From positions 2,772,615 through 2,836,614 of the forward strand of contig OY811983.1 of the NCBI GenBank assembly GCA_963681505.1: 64,000 nt of DNA, read 5' to 3'. Below the pieces are notes generated by a model. That model did no database searches, was not told where the DNA came from, and saw only the letters and a program-made list of their open reading frames with translations. This document shows positions 36,601 to 49,403 of this stretch, piece by piece (positions within the stretch are counted from its first letter, which is position 1; each line of letters starts with the position of its first letter). Source of the DNA: Eunapius fragilis (Eukaryota > Porifera > Demospongiae > Spongillida > Spongillidae). Position numbers and translations under genes: made by a program.

Positions 36601-39600
36601 TTTCAATTGCCCGCATCAACTGTGGTGCTCCTTGTAATATTGCATTAAGGTTTGGTCCTTCCCGTGGCACCGATCCTATATATTAGCCCAGGGGTGGGTG
36701 GGAGGTGAGGGGCAGAATAAGAAATAAATTATTCTTTTTCATGTGCTTGTACAGTGCCAGATGGCTGAAGGAGTTTGGAGGTTGATAGAGGCTGTCATCA
36801 CAAGCAAGCCAAGCCAGGAGCAGATTCCAGTGATGTTTCTTGGAGGTGGTTGTAGTGTTTCCACTGTTCCCCTGGCAGCACTCACGGGTCAGCTGTACAA
36901 TGCAACCCAGGTAGGTTATGCAGTTATAAAGCTGATGAGTTGGTTGTGAGGGCATTTGTAAGTTCTGATTTTGATAACATAAGCACGTCATCGTCAAAAA
37001 GATACATACCACATGGTGTGTAAGATGACTTCCTAGCTCATGGATAATAAATTAGGGAAACACCATGCACAATTTTGCCAGCTCACTTAACATGTAGGAG
37101 AAAATCACATGCATCTTAGTGTTAAGAAAACTGTTTGGGAATTATTTGCATGCATGCTCATTTATAGTACATCTATAGTTATAGGAATTGTAGTCAAGAG
37201 AGTGTATAGTGTTCAGAACACTACGACTAGAATTATTAGCCCACGAACGAATAGTTATTGCATATACGATGGATATGCTCCAGCTTGAGGTGAATAAAGT
37301 CTCATATTGTGAACTGCTACTGTACTCACAATTGACAGGATATATAACCACCAGTAATACAATCATAACTTGATATTAAGTTCCCCTCCCCTCGGTTGTC
37401 TTACATATAAGGTGAAAAATCGCAGTAGGATAGCCAAGCTCATTAAGGTCAGGCCAGGTCTACTCAGCATCTTCTGTCTCTCCAAATTCATTAGAAGCTG
37501 AACCCACACTGCCAATCACCTGGTTATCTTATGCCTTTTCACTGCAGCAAATAATAAGTCTTTGCAGGCAGGGGGGATTGCTCTCCATTGCACTTCATAC
37601 CCTACTTTGCTAACGTAACATCTACCCTCCAAAAGCCACAGTTGTGCTTGCTCCAAAAATCAAACTTGGGTTCAACTGAGGTGTCACATGTGGCTGGTGT
37701 GCTCATTGACCACAGTGGGATTATGTAATCAAACTGAAGCTATGAAGATTGCATTGTTCTCATTTGCTCCCTGTAGGTGTCATTTGGTGCTACATCACCT
37801 GCTCTTTCCGATAGAAGCAGATTTCCAAAGTTTTTCCGAACAATTCCTTCTGAAATAGCAACAAATGATGTTAGATTTAAGATAATGAAAATATTCAATT
37901 GGACTCGAATCGCTACAATTCATCAGACTGAAGAGATTTTTTCTCTGGTAGGCATGAATGTTTTTTAGATTTAACCAATGGCTACCTCAATCCATGCACA
38001 ATATCTGGATGTAGCATATTAGTGTTAGTCCAGTTCCTGTCATGTCCTGACTTTATCAATGTGGTAGGAAGGCATCATATGTTCAATGAGCAAACTTGTT
38101 TCAGAATGCTTGTGTCAAGATACATCATTTAAAACCGATGGCTAATTATAAGGACTTGTTGATAAATAACTCATACATGTGCATGCAATAAATACACTAT
38201 CTATGCTTTTGAAATCATAATTATTATAATAGGGATTAACCAAACTTTGCACAATCTAGTGCAACATCATTTTATCCCACTGATGTTCAGATGTTTTCAC
38301 TACTCCCCAGACAAGTGAAAACTTCACGGCAACCTATAATGCCCTTATGGACAAAACAAACAAAACAGCTACCAATAGAGATGAGACCAATTTTATTTCA
38401 AGAAGTTTCACCACAGACCCGTCAATTCCTCTTCAACAGATTCGTGTAAGCTGAGACATCAGCATCCTATAGGTATTAAAATGTCTAGAGCATGTGACTG
38501 CTTTCAGTGTCGTGCAAGTGGTTTTGGGAACGTGAGTGTTTGTTCTAAATGCCATTGGACGTATGTATTATGCATTATTTTAAATTACACATTACAAAGC
38601 TGCATTGTGTACATTGACTGCATTGCAGCAACAGACACTTTGCTGATAAATCATGTGTGTGGCTTTTATGAAAATGACATTTTGTTACTAAAGGATACTG
38701 ATATTCGAATCATTCATGCTTGGATGTATGCAAACAAAGCAACTGTGGTATTATGTGAGGTGAGTAATTAGATTGAAGGAGTGTAATTGGTGTAAACAAA
38801 ACCTGTAGGCAATCACAAAGGGGCTGACTTCAAAAAGCCACCTATGGATCACTCCTGGATGGTACACACATAACTGGTGGAAGACTGTGGAGAGCGATAC
38901 AGGTGGAAAGTGTACAACAGAGCAGGTATAAGTGCTAATGGATTGGGCTGCCACTCTGAGAGGATTATGTGGTTTATGAATAAAAAAAGTGTACAGAGGA
39001 GTAGGTATTGCCACACAATGTTTTTAACTCCTAAAAATTTGTTAACAGAGCCAATCTTTGAGTATTAATACATTCTACTATTGTGCCATTGGTCCTTTTC
39101 TAATGATCTAACACTTATGTCATGCATGGGTGCATTTTTAACAGTACTTACTTTTCAGATAGAAGATGCATTGTTACACTCACTGGCAGTGGCATACTAT
39201 AGCTATCCCGAAGACACCAATATTCATGGCATTTCAGGACACGTATGTCTTTGCCCATTACTGTGTTGTGTGAGTGTACCTGTAGGTGTGCAGTGTAAAT
39301 TATATTAGTATTGCATACCTCCACATATGTAAATATTACTTCCATTTTAACTGCCAGGGCACATGACTCATTAGCACTAAGCTTTAATCTTCATAAATTT
39401 GCAGTAGCACAGTGTCCAGCATAATCATGCATACAAGGCAAGCAAAAGAAAAGTAACGCTCCCATTGAAATGTATGGGTTTATTATATAAATTCAGTGCC
39501 TAATAACTTTTTGATGGATAGTTCACTTTTGGAAGCATAATGGCTATGTATGATCACAGGTGATTAAAAACTACCTAGAAAGTGGTTTTGCTGGACACTA

Positions 39601-42600
39601 TCCCATATACTGTTTCCTACTGGTTTTGCAATGATTCCATCATAACTCTAGCTTTAATTTGTTCCACAATTTTCAATTATCTCCATGGACAGGACAACAA
39701 TTCATTTGTAATAAACTATTGCAAGTACCTGAAAAAATACATGGATATGGAGAATGCTGGTTTGCTGGAAAACTGTAATTCTTGTTCCTGCCTGAAGCCT
39801 GATGCAGAGTACGATCCATACCAGTGCTACCTAAACAAACACCCCTACATAACACTTGCATATGATGGCATGTGGGCTATTGCCTTGGCTTTGAAGAGAG
39901 CAGAAGAGAACCTGACGACCAGCTTCCCACCATTGTCACTGGCTAAGTTCAGCTATGATAATCCCATCATTACAGATGCCATTTTTAGTGCCGTCCAACA
40001 AACGAACTTTGTGGGAGTGTCCGTAAGTTACTGCTGTATATGCACAAAGTATCTAATAAGTGAAAGGGAATAATACGTTTTCTTGTACTAATGCGTTTAT
40101 GTGGAGAAACCGATTTAGGTAATTTAACTATAGTTTTGTGATGAAAAGAAGGCATTTATCCAAAAGGAAAACGGAATTAGCTGAAGTGTTGGATTGTGCT
40201 ATTGTAATCAGTTCAATAATGTTTTGCAATGATTCATAATGGGCACAGCGCAACAAGCTAGTGTTTAATCTCCTGTTCATTTTAATATTGTGCCTAGATC
40301 AGTTCATTAATTTTCACCCTTAGAATGTAAAGACACATTGTAGATATACAAATCTAAAGAGTATCACTTGGACCGCGTTCACGGGGAAAGTGTGCAGAAT
40401 CACTTAGTGACTCAACAACAATCAGAAAAAAATTACACGCTTCTGATTTTTATGTTCAATCACGCAAAAATCTTCAAGAAGATATTCAAATCCTCTTAAA
40501 ATCGAAACTTGAATCGACCTGCCGCATGATTTTTGTTGACAGAATTATGTACTTTTTAAATGTTTTTAAAAAACTGTATGATATTCGTACTGTGAAGTTG
40601 TTATGCATTGAGAACCAGACATGTATTTAATTAAACATTGAAGAAATAACATTCTTTGATAAAATTACATGATAAAAATGTCTGTTGGATCCAAATAACA
40701 TTAGTGACCTCATTGGTCCCCATTGGCATTATCGATGTCAGTGTGCAAAACTTGTGAATCAATAATTCTTTGCTAACGCTATGATCAGATTATATAGCTC
40801 TTACTTGTTTGCCTTCAGTTTCCCTAGAATCATTACAAGGACTTCGCAGGTGGCTGGGAGAATTATTTATTTATCTTGACTCATGGCTACATCCTATAAA
40901 TGATAGTTATACTCATCTCATTGTTCTTGAATATCAGAATCATCTTAAAATGACCAGCATCCTTAAATAATAACGTTTGGAGATTAAACATTAACATTAG
41001 TAAATTCTATTATTCGTGTGCCATTGTATTCATTTGGCTCTCATTTTTAATTGACAGGGTGAAGTCTATTTTGACTTAAATGGTTCTCGGATAGGAAATA
41101 CAGTACTCTACCAATACAGTATGTTGTGATGGGTACTTTGCCATACCCATACATACTTGGAAGCAAACTTTGTGTTGCGTGCGTGTCTGTTTGAATAAAG
41201 ACAGAAAAATTGAAATCTATCATATTGCTATTCGAGGACTTCTTACCCTTGTCATATGTTGCTTGTGACATTTATATGCATGGGGTGGACTATGTATTGA
41301 TCTCTTCCACTTAGGAAAAAATGATCTGCTTGGGCTATATTTGGAAGTTATTGCCATCAATTTCATCTCTAATGACACACTTGTATGGAAGAATACAACT
41401 CCAATCATTTGGAAAGGTAGAACTTTTTGTTTCAAAGAATTGCATCGTAGTCAGTATATGGGATTATTTCCTTGAAAAAACAATATTATATCATTTTCTG
41501 TGATTGCCTAGTGTCATGAACTTCGATGTGCGCAATTCAAATTCCCAGATAAATAAAAATTCGTAACTCCATTTTAGGTCCATTTTCTCCCATAAGCAAC
41601 TCAAGATACTGCATTGCCAACTTGACAGCTATTCCTATGGTTTTTTTAAATTTAAAACAATGATGATATTGTACAATGTGATTGCGTGGCTTTTTATTTT
41701 TGTTGTGAACTTTCACAGGAGGAATGGTCCCACTCGGCAAACGCATTCCAATGTATGTCTATCTGAGCAGTCGTGTGGTGAACGCGTTGAATGGCATCAT
41801 CAGCATTTCCTGTGCCATAGTCCTGGCCATCTTGATTTTTAATGTTGTGACTGTCTACAAACCGTGAGTGGAGTATAGAATTGTTTATTACTGCCTTAGG
41901 GTTAGGCTGCTCTTTGAGGTTATACATAACACTTTTCGAAACTTCCAAAATATGTATAGATAATTATGGTGGTCCAGTGGGTTGTGCTATAAAGAGCTGT
42001 TGATACAGAGAGCTCATAGATCAGTTGACATATACTCAGGACAACAGAATTGGTTGGATAAATGGATTAAAGCAAAACATACAGCTATTAGGCAAGCACG
42101 GAATTTAAAATGGTGCTCCACTGTGCCAATGTGGAAGTTGACACAAGGATGGTAGAAGAGAGGGGTACTGGGCAAATCTTAATAACCGAACTGATAAAGG
42201 CATAACTTGCCAAAATTGCAAATGCAAGTTCATATTGGTGCAATGTGAGTTAATATAGGTGCAATGCTACTTAGGAATGTCACAACGACTTCAGACTTTT
42301 ATATAATATTACCCATACTAATTACAACATATGAGAGCTATTAATGAACTGAAAGTGTTAGATAAATAATCAAAACTGTGATTTTTTTTCAGACCAACTT
42401 CTTAAAGCAAACCAGTAAAAAACAACTTTCTATTTATGTAGGACATAGTTTCCACAACTTAACAGGGATTTATTTTTTATGTGTAATTAAAAATGGCCAA
42501 TTACATGTTTGTCAAATGCTCTATGCTCTAAATCAACTGCTATATGCTTTAATGTCAACAGCTTTGTGTGTTCTATGTCAACAGCTTGATGCTCTTTATA

Positions 42601-45600
42601 GTCCACTTATGTTCTATGTCCATTGTTTCATTGCACAACCAACCAGGCCATCATAGGTAATACCCATTTTAGTCACTAGTTATTATATTATCTGAAGCAA
42701 GAAAATCATTGATACTGACATGAAGTATATATGCTGTTTGTGCTCATGAAATATGTTGATGTTGCCTTACATACCAGAAAAAGGATACTAGGGAGCCTAC
42801 TGATCTTGCATCATCGCAGGGGAGGCTCCAAGTACTACCAGAAATAGCATACCGGGGTGGGGGGTGGGGTCTGATGGTACCAGAAATAGCACTGCAGGGT
42901 CATATGCTCCTTCAGGTACCACCGTGAGCCTCCCCTTCCCATGATTGAACATCAGTAGTGTGGGGTTCATCTCATCATGCAAGAGTTGGCTACACTCACA
43001 AAAATGATCAGTATCTCTTGGCAAGGCAGCTAATTGCCGAAGCAGATTGATTATAATCCATAGAACACACAAATACCCATCAGAGCCACATCAAGTGACT
43101 CACAACAAATCAAATTAAAAATTCTGAACATGATTTTGGAAGTTGCAGTCATGTGTATAAAATATTATGCCCAACAACACATATATGGTAGCAAATGTTA
43201 TTGAACTTGTCTAAGTGCCTTGGGTGATGGTAAAGTTTTTTAATGAGATTATTGAGGCAGCAACAAGGAAACAAATAGGTTGCTAACAGTTCACAATATA
43301 GATGGGAAACAATATCCTTTCATGGCCATACTAATAAAATGATATTTTCCCAGCAGATTTTATGGCGGAGATAAAACTAAAAGTATGGACCCCTTAGGCA
43401 ATTAAATGAATATTGACTTTCAGATAGGAAAACACCTTCTGCTAAGACTGTGTAGGTGCCGTTGTACATTCATTTTCCAAACATCTTTTCTCCGCATTTT
43501 CCACAACTGCCAGATTAATAGCAAACTCGGCCCCACACATCAATACATTGGTTATCCTTGGATGTCTCCTCCTTCTGGTCGCCTGCTATCTCCTGGGTGT
43601 TGACTCCAACAATCCACCTACAGACTCCAAAGATGCTGATGGACGCAATGCCATAATATGTACAGTAAGTAGCCCCATTAGATTGTGGTCTCATTATTTC
43701 ACCATTCTTTGAACTGATCATTATTGATGGAAGGAAATGATTTTTTCTTTGGCTTGGGGTTAGGGTGGGCAAGCAGATCACTTCCAACTAACTATATTAT
43801 CTGAAGTTGCTTTTCCTACTTTGCAGATGGTGCTGTGGTTCCTTACTATAGGCTTCACTTTATCCTTTGGTGCTGTCTTCGCCAAAACCTGGCAACTGTA
43901 TCATGTATACACCAACCCTAAGCAGAGGAATGAGGTGAGTGGCTAGATCATGGAGTGGAATAATGTGCTTTATGTAGTCACTATCAAATAACATCAGGCA
44001 GGTATTATCCCCCCATATTGCAATTTACCTCAAGGTTGAACTTTTCCCCTTGTACAAGATCGAAATAATATCATTTTGTAAGCAAAAAATGTTATGGATT
44101 TTTTAAATCTTACGTGCACAATATATAAAAGTGTTACACACACAGCACCTGTTCATACAGATAAAAATGGATGTACTTTTACTAACAATGCAGTGATAAT
44201 AAGGTCTTGGGACGATTAAGATACATCATTGGTTCTAAGACCAATAGTTAGCCTGTTGCTCTGCATGTGCCTATAATGCACTACTTCATAAACCAATTTT
44301 GCCATTATCATCATCATTGAATTTAGTGAGCGATATTGATATCCTAAATTATATTATGTTTTCTGCACAATGAAATTGTGCGCATACCTGTAACAGTTAG
44401 TGCATAGAAACAGATATGTGTACATTAATTTAACATCTGAATCAAATAATGATGGGTGCAAAAAGCTATTTGCTTAAGTTGTACCGCATTCACTGACAGT
44501 AAGTTAGTTTTCTCAATTTATGTACAGCCTGTCAAGATGCGAAACTTCTTCATACTTCAAGGCAGCTTTGTGCTAATTGATGTGGTTTACCTTACAATCT
44601 GGACAGCAGTGTGGCCTTTTAAACTAAAGAAGGAAATACGTAATGTGAGCATTATATATCTTGCCGCATACAGTAAGCTATTTGCTTAAGTTGTACTGCA
44701 TTCACTTGTAGTAAATGGTTGTAAATTAGTTCATTAAGCTCTCTTGTGTTTACCAGTTATTATTACCAGTTACAGAAATTCATAAATTTAGCACGTCAGA
44801 ATGATAGTAGTGTTCAGATCTTATTTTTTCTAATGATGGTAGAGCTTGTTTGAACAGAATAACATGTATTCATTTCATGGTTACTAATCAAACAGGAGTA
44901 AATCATTCAATCTCTAGCATCATTTATTTTAGCATTAATTTCACGCACTTCATTGTACATCGCATCCTCATGTGTCCAATTTTTAGGATATGAATATTGA
45001 TTTGGAGTTCCACTTTGAGTACTGCCACTGCGAAAAGTTGAACTACCTGATAGGTGCTCTCTTTGCATACAAAGGCATGCTGGTGCTGTTTGGACTGTTC
45101 CTGGCCTACGAGAGTCGCAATGTCCGTTACCTATTTATCAATGACTCACACTATCTCAACATCGCTACGTACATGGTGGTGATCGTGGTGGGCATCGGGG
45201 CTCCCCTCAGCCTTGTCCTCTCCAAAAACCTGTTCCTCGATCCAGCCTATGGACTTGCGGTGCTCACTATTGTTACCTCAAGTGTAGCAGGCCTTCTGAT
45301 CTTGTATGTACCAAAGGTGAGAGGGGGTCTTACTCATGACATGTGCATACACCATTAGCAAAAAAAAAAGCTGACTGCTGTTTTCTTTGTAGTTTGTGTG
45401 CATGGCAAAGGGGAGGACCACCTTGATGACTGAGAAGATCTGCAATGTAGCAGTGGTGGCCGCTGATAGACTTCAGATGGGTACATTAGCCCCTTCACAG
45501 CAACCGACTTCACAGCAGCCTAATACAGCAGACACTCCACTTCACCTGGGTACATTGGAACATTCAATGCAACTGGTTACATCGGAACCTCCACTGCAGT

Positions 45601-45707
45601 TGAGTACAACAGAACCTCCATTGCAACAGGGTACAACAGAACCACCATTTCAGCTGGGTACAATGGAACCTTCATTTCAGCAGGGTATAATAGAACCTCC
45701 ATTCTAG
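33678..45707 (+). CDS. GABA-B-like class C G-protein-coupled receptor, gene B
   Basis: Sixteen exons: 33678-33890, 36755-36910, 37777-37947, 38311-38445, 38694-38759, 38809-38925, 39159-39242, 39693-40022, 41058-41118, 41315-41416, 41719-41863, 43514-43664, 43827-43934, 44528-44644, 44987-45316 and 45393-45707; about 866 aa. A signal peptide precedes a bilobed ligand-binding domain (to about residue 470). Exon 11 holds helix 1, exons 12-14 helices 2-4, and exon 15 helices 5-7, with the GABA-B hallmarks YKGMLVLFGLFLAYESRNV and the class C PK motif (YVPK) closing helix 7. The tail has decapeptide repeats (TTEPPLQQG type). It should bind a small ligand outside and signal through G proteins; the ligand is not deducible. 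The second ATG (33678) was preferred over 33660 because genes A and C start at the matching place. Intron 1 holds a retroelement remnant. Confidence 0.93.
34130..34192. repeat. 63-bp foldback in intron 1 of gene B
   Basis: AGTCTGGGGACCCAACTGAT and its near-complement meet around CAT at the centre. Next to it (about 34210-34390) lies sequence resembling the dispersed repeats at 16020 and 47509, as also seen for the hairpin at 47448. Confidence 0.75.
34580..35760 (+). mobile_element. retroelement remnant in intron 1 of gene B
   Basis: A plus-strand stretch near 35380-35540 matches in order the domain at 17.1-16.9 kb: W-S/A-SW, then IKRWLGL, then a cysteine/histidine cluster with HHAITCK and a degraded GGDVV-like site. 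Upstream sequence from about 34580 probably belongs to it. It is broken and older-looking than the 16.5-kb copy; class uncertain. Confidence 0.5.
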
Positions 45708-45800
45708 TAGGGTATAATAGAACTTCCATTGCTGCAGGTACAATAGAACCCACACTGAAGCTGGATACAATAGAACCTCCAATGCCAGAAATACCAAAGG
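45534..45800. repeat. 30-bp coding repeats in the tail of gene B
   Basis: About eight imperfect 30-bp units code GT(T/M)EPP(L/F)QQ-like decapeptides. The array goes on past the gene's stop (two adjacent TAG codons where earlier units have CAG CAG), and after a one-base offset reads to ...KPLLIMA and TGA at 45853. The tail was therefore once longer. Confidence 0.7.
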
Positions 45801-45875
45801 AAGAAGAGGGATTACAAGAAAATACAACCACTAAGCCACTGTTAATTATGGCGTGAAGCAACAAGGAATGGTAAG

Positions 45876-45881
45876 AATAAA
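45876..45881 (+). terminator. candidate poly(A) signal of gene B
   Basis: AATAAA lies 169 bases after the stop at 45705-45707 in otherwise unconserved sequence. Confidence 0.4.
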
Positions 45882-46507
45882 GCTGCAACTCAGAACAAAC
45901 AGTGCATGCATGTTTTTTCTAACCCTGATTCAGTACTACTATATATTATAAAAGGAACCACTGGCTAATAATAGTTATTTAGATTTTTGTGCATTGCTAT
46001 GTAGCGTGCTATTAAATGTATCTGTAAGTTTACGAATGAATTTCCCCTAAGATGTAGACGCTAAAGTGACAAGTATCTTTCTGATGAAGAGCTCAAAATA
46101 CACTTCCTGATAATATTGTAATCAACAATTGTGCATTTAATGTTACGTTCTTGCTAACAACAAATTATTTCATATTTCAAAGAGACACCGATGCCCTATA
46201 CAACTTCTTTCTTATGCACTGAAAATTATTAGATTTATTTTTGGTGTTTGGTGTAGGTGTATCTGTGTCAATGACTTTATATCAAAAAAACGCTTCCACC
46301 TGAGGAGTCCAATTCCTTAATCAGTGCTAGCCCTACCTCCGCTATGAGCGCAATACCTTCAAAGAAAATGTTTCCACTTATGAATCAGTGCCACCTGGTC
46401 TTGCTCCGAGCCTTATGCTGTGAGCTACCTCAACATGAGGTGGCGTGCATGACATAAACATCAATTAGTGGAAGTAATGGTGCATGCATGCAGCAATCCT
46501 ACTTATG
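45882..46507. other. intergenic, nothing recognised
   Basis: AT-rich sequence between gene B and the TIR element, without credible frames or repeats. Confidence 0.4.
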
Positions 46508-47420
46508 CAGGGGCGGATGCAGGATTTTGGCGAGGGGGGGGGTCCGACATGAATAATTGATGAGGAGGAGGGACGCGCGCGAAGCGCGCGAAAAATTTTG
46601 TGGTACGCATTCTAATTTTTCCACAGATTGTACATGTAAGGGGGCGGCCGGGGATTGGAAACTAAGGCAATCAACACCAATAAATGAGTGACATTCCGTT
46701 ACATTTCTGCCGGCTATTGTAGTCTTATGGATTTAAATGGCTGTGTTGTTACATGCATGCGGTTCCATTGCTATTTGAACCACTTATAATTTACCATCGC
46801 ACTCCGGTAGATGACCTACTTCAAGCAGTGAACAGTATAACATTCGCGCGCGAAAAAATTTTTTGCACACATTCCACAGATTGTACATGTAGGGGGATTA
46901 GAAACGGAAGCAATCATAACCAATTAATGCGTGCCACTCCGTTACGTTCTGGTTTCCAGGCTATTGTGGTTTTGCGGATTTAAACGGCTCTAGTGTGTTT
47001 CGTCGCAGATTTGCATTGTACGCCGGCTTAGTTTCTTTGTTAAAATTTATAATTTAAAATTTAAATTTGCAATGGTCTTGCAGCAAGGTGCATTCAACCT
47101 TGATGGGTACTAATAATAGAACACGAATCAAAATAACTGCGGAAAGAATCGCTCTATAATACGACCGTGGGTTAGCATTTTGGAATACATTTACCTTACG
47201 TATAAATACCAGCCTACTACGTATCTCGCAATTTACAGAACTAAAATATAGTACTAACCAACGAATAAGCAATAAGAATAAGCTATTTAGCAACTTCACG
47301 AAGTGCACTCCGTAGAAATGTATATCTCACGTGCGACGCGTCATATGCTAATTATATTCATATTCAGGTTCGAGGGGGGGGTCCAGACACCCTGGACCCC
47401 CCCCCCTGGATCCGCCACTG
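46508..47420. mobile_element. 913-bp TIR element with internal duplication
   Basis: The ends CAGGGGCGGATGCAGG and (reverse complement of the right end) CAGTGGCGGATCCAGG match, and both run into G tracts followed by GTCC. TTATG flanks both sides, a possible 5-bp target-site duplication. Inside, about 150 bp is present twice (46581-46742 and 46845-46988), with CGCGCGAAAAAATTTT-type starts and GGATTTAAA-type ends, diverged by perhaps 20 per cent. Non-coding. CAGNGGCGGATCCAG ends are common in animal hAT-like MITEs, but the 5-bp duplication does not fit hAT (8 bp), so the superfamily is open. Confidence 0.7.
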
Positions 47421-47447
47421 TTATGGACATGGTTGCAGTTATCGGAA

Positions 47448-47508
47448 CCTAACGCGAGTAGGTCCATGTAGGAATCGATCCCTACATGGAACCTACTCGC
47501 GTGGGTTA
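47448..47508. repeat. 61-bp foldback
   Basis: AACCTAACGCGAGTAGGTCC and its near-complement enclose a palindromic GGAATCGATCC centre. It directly precedes the dispersed repeat at 47509. Confidence 0.75.
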
Positions 47509-47664
47509 TTAAAAAACGTCACTCGCGTCTAGCGGGACAGCCAAGAGTCGGGTCACTTCGCTCTTAGTGGCAATCGAGCGATATCAAAAAGGAGAACAGT
47601 TGTATCTGTTTCATAAGGCGGTAGAACAAAAATACTCGTCCCCATAGTCCGTACCCAGTCCCAT

Positions 47665-48463
47665 CATAGATAGTATAATACATGGATTGGAAACGCTATA
47701 CCTAAATACGTACGTGACGTCATTACCCGCGTACAGTCCGCTACTCGTTTTTTGAGGTACTTGAAATTCCCTGGAGTCTTTGTCAGGTGAGTTTTTTTAT
47801 CGTGTTTCCAAACTTACTAATACTTCAGATAGCTTTTCTGGCACTACAAACGGAAGGTACGTGTGTTGTATTGTAGTTAGGAGAGAAGGCCATATTTGGG
47901 CCGAGTTTTGGTTGTGTACTTTTCCTCATTGAACGTAACAACTCTGCTAGATTTTTTATGACCTAATACTTGTTGCTGCACAAGACGTATTGCCCTGTGG
48001 TATTCTTAAGGCTTGAAAGCCTTCGCATACGAAGTTACATTCAAAAATAGGTGTTTTCTGTACTACAAGTGATCACTTTTTGTGGGATTTTACTCACGAA
48101 ACATTGGTACTTCATGAACTAGAAGCTATTTTAAACTGATCTATAATCATTCTAGAATTGTTTAGTCAGTATTCCATCTATAAATTGTCATTTGTGTCGC
48201 AGCTTCTTCTACTGGAAGTTAATTGATTATCGAACCGGTGGGCCCGAAGCCCATGAAGTTTTCTATTTCTTTGGCCAGCTTCACCCGCGGGGTGACTTGT
48301 TTAAACGGGACCCTTCAACTTCCAGGACCGAGGCAATAGCAATCAGAACGATACCTGTAGACATCTACAAGAAACCTGGAGGTCAAATAGTTTACGGAAG
48401 TCGAAACGCGGATGAAACTCCGTAATCTCTCTCGTTTCCAATCCATGTATTATACTATCTATG
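47665..48463. mobile_element. 799-bp nested DNA transposon, perfect 31-bp TIRs
   Basis: The ends 47665-47695 and 48433-48463 are perfect 31-bp inverted repeats (CATAGATAGTATAATACATG...), flanked by GTCCCAT on both sides (47658-47664 and 48464-48470): a 7-bp target-site duplication, or 8 bp if the edge is placed one base differently. Inside are a donor-like CAG|GTGAGT near 47786 and an acceptor-like GTCGCAG before 48201. No transposase is seen; it is non-autonomous and, given the perfect ends, young. The superfamily is undecided. Confidence 0.8.
48192..48425 (+). CDS. exon-like 77-codon frame inside the 799-bp element
   Basis: The frame (MCRSFFYWKLIDYRTGGPEA...GGQIVYGSRNADETP) begins just before a good acceptor (GTCGCAG|CTTCTTC at about 48201) and has protein-like composition, unlike typical MITE filler. 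I do not recognise it. It may be a captured host exon or the worn end of the element's own gene. Confidence 0.3.
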   Translation: MCRSFFYWKLIDYRTGGPEAHEVFYFFGQLHPRGDLFKRDPSTSRTEAIAIRTIPVDIYKKPGGQIVYGSRNADETP

Positions 48464-48580
48464 GTCCCATCTAAAAATTCTCTTCCTTCGGGATAGTATA
48501 ACTCACGATAGGAACGTTTGTAAAGTGTACCAACCGCTTCAGGATGTGTCCGCAGGTTATCTTCAGGGGTCTGTTAGACG

Positions 48581-49403
48581 CCTAACCGATCGGGCAATTA
48601 GCTGAAGCGAGTAGTGCCTTATTTGGTGTTGTTCTACAAATAGCACATTGCATCAGCTATCACAATGTCCATGACGCACCAGTAAAAAATAACCAGCGTT
48701 ATCAAATTCGATGCCGGGTTTTTTACGCGGCATGCAATCTCAAGGACAATTCTGATTCCATTCGAGCATCTAAAAGTGGAAAGACCAGATGCTGCCAGAT
48801 CTGCCAAACGAGTGCATGTCATGCAAGCGCGCTACCGAAAGGACCAACGGTACGTGGATAAATGTTGGATCCATAAATTATGAGCATGTATGGTATATCG
48901 CTAAAATGGAAGGAATTATAGTTTCTGCAATAGTTACAGCGGTAGATATTGCATCCTACATGATATATTGATTCCAACAGCGATATATAGCAACTGATAT
49001 CTATTTTGGAAAGACAGTGATCCAGGTTCTATAAGAGAAACTCAGCTAGCCCATGTGCAGGCATTCAAAGATTCAAAGAGCCGGCTATTCGAAACTGAGT
49101 AATTACTGTGCAATCGTGATCCCATTGTATGTATATTAAAGCAAGGAGACATCTAGCTGCATTGCCAATACACATCTCATTATACCAGCCTGTTTGATAC
49201 ATCATCACAAGTGGACTTTCAATTCTGCTATAGTATAAAATAATACGTTGCAGGGGCATACACCCTCGCAGACCAAGTGATAAATTTATCACAGATATCA
49301 AAGCAACAGTTGGGCATTCTGAATCAACAAACGCCTGATACGTACATAGAGTAAAGGGTCATTCTGAAGCAATCACCCAAGACGATACGTGCGAATTTAA
49401 TGG
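48581..49403. other. intergenic, nothing recognised
   Basis: Short frames only. It may include flanks of the transposon remnant that follows. Confidence 0.35.

Larger units (their letters stand above)
47509..48580. repeat. dispersed repeat copy 2, interrupted by a 799-bp element
   Basis: The parts 47509-47664 and 48464-48580 line up with 16020-16345. The break lies at the same point where copy 1 reads CAGTCCTAAAATAATTCTC without interruption, so copy 1 shows the empty-site layout. Confidence 0.55.

Noticed and set aside
42797-43072. Minus-strand frame in intron 11 of gene B
   Set aside because: It has no domain, no splice context, and lies within the intron of a strong gene.
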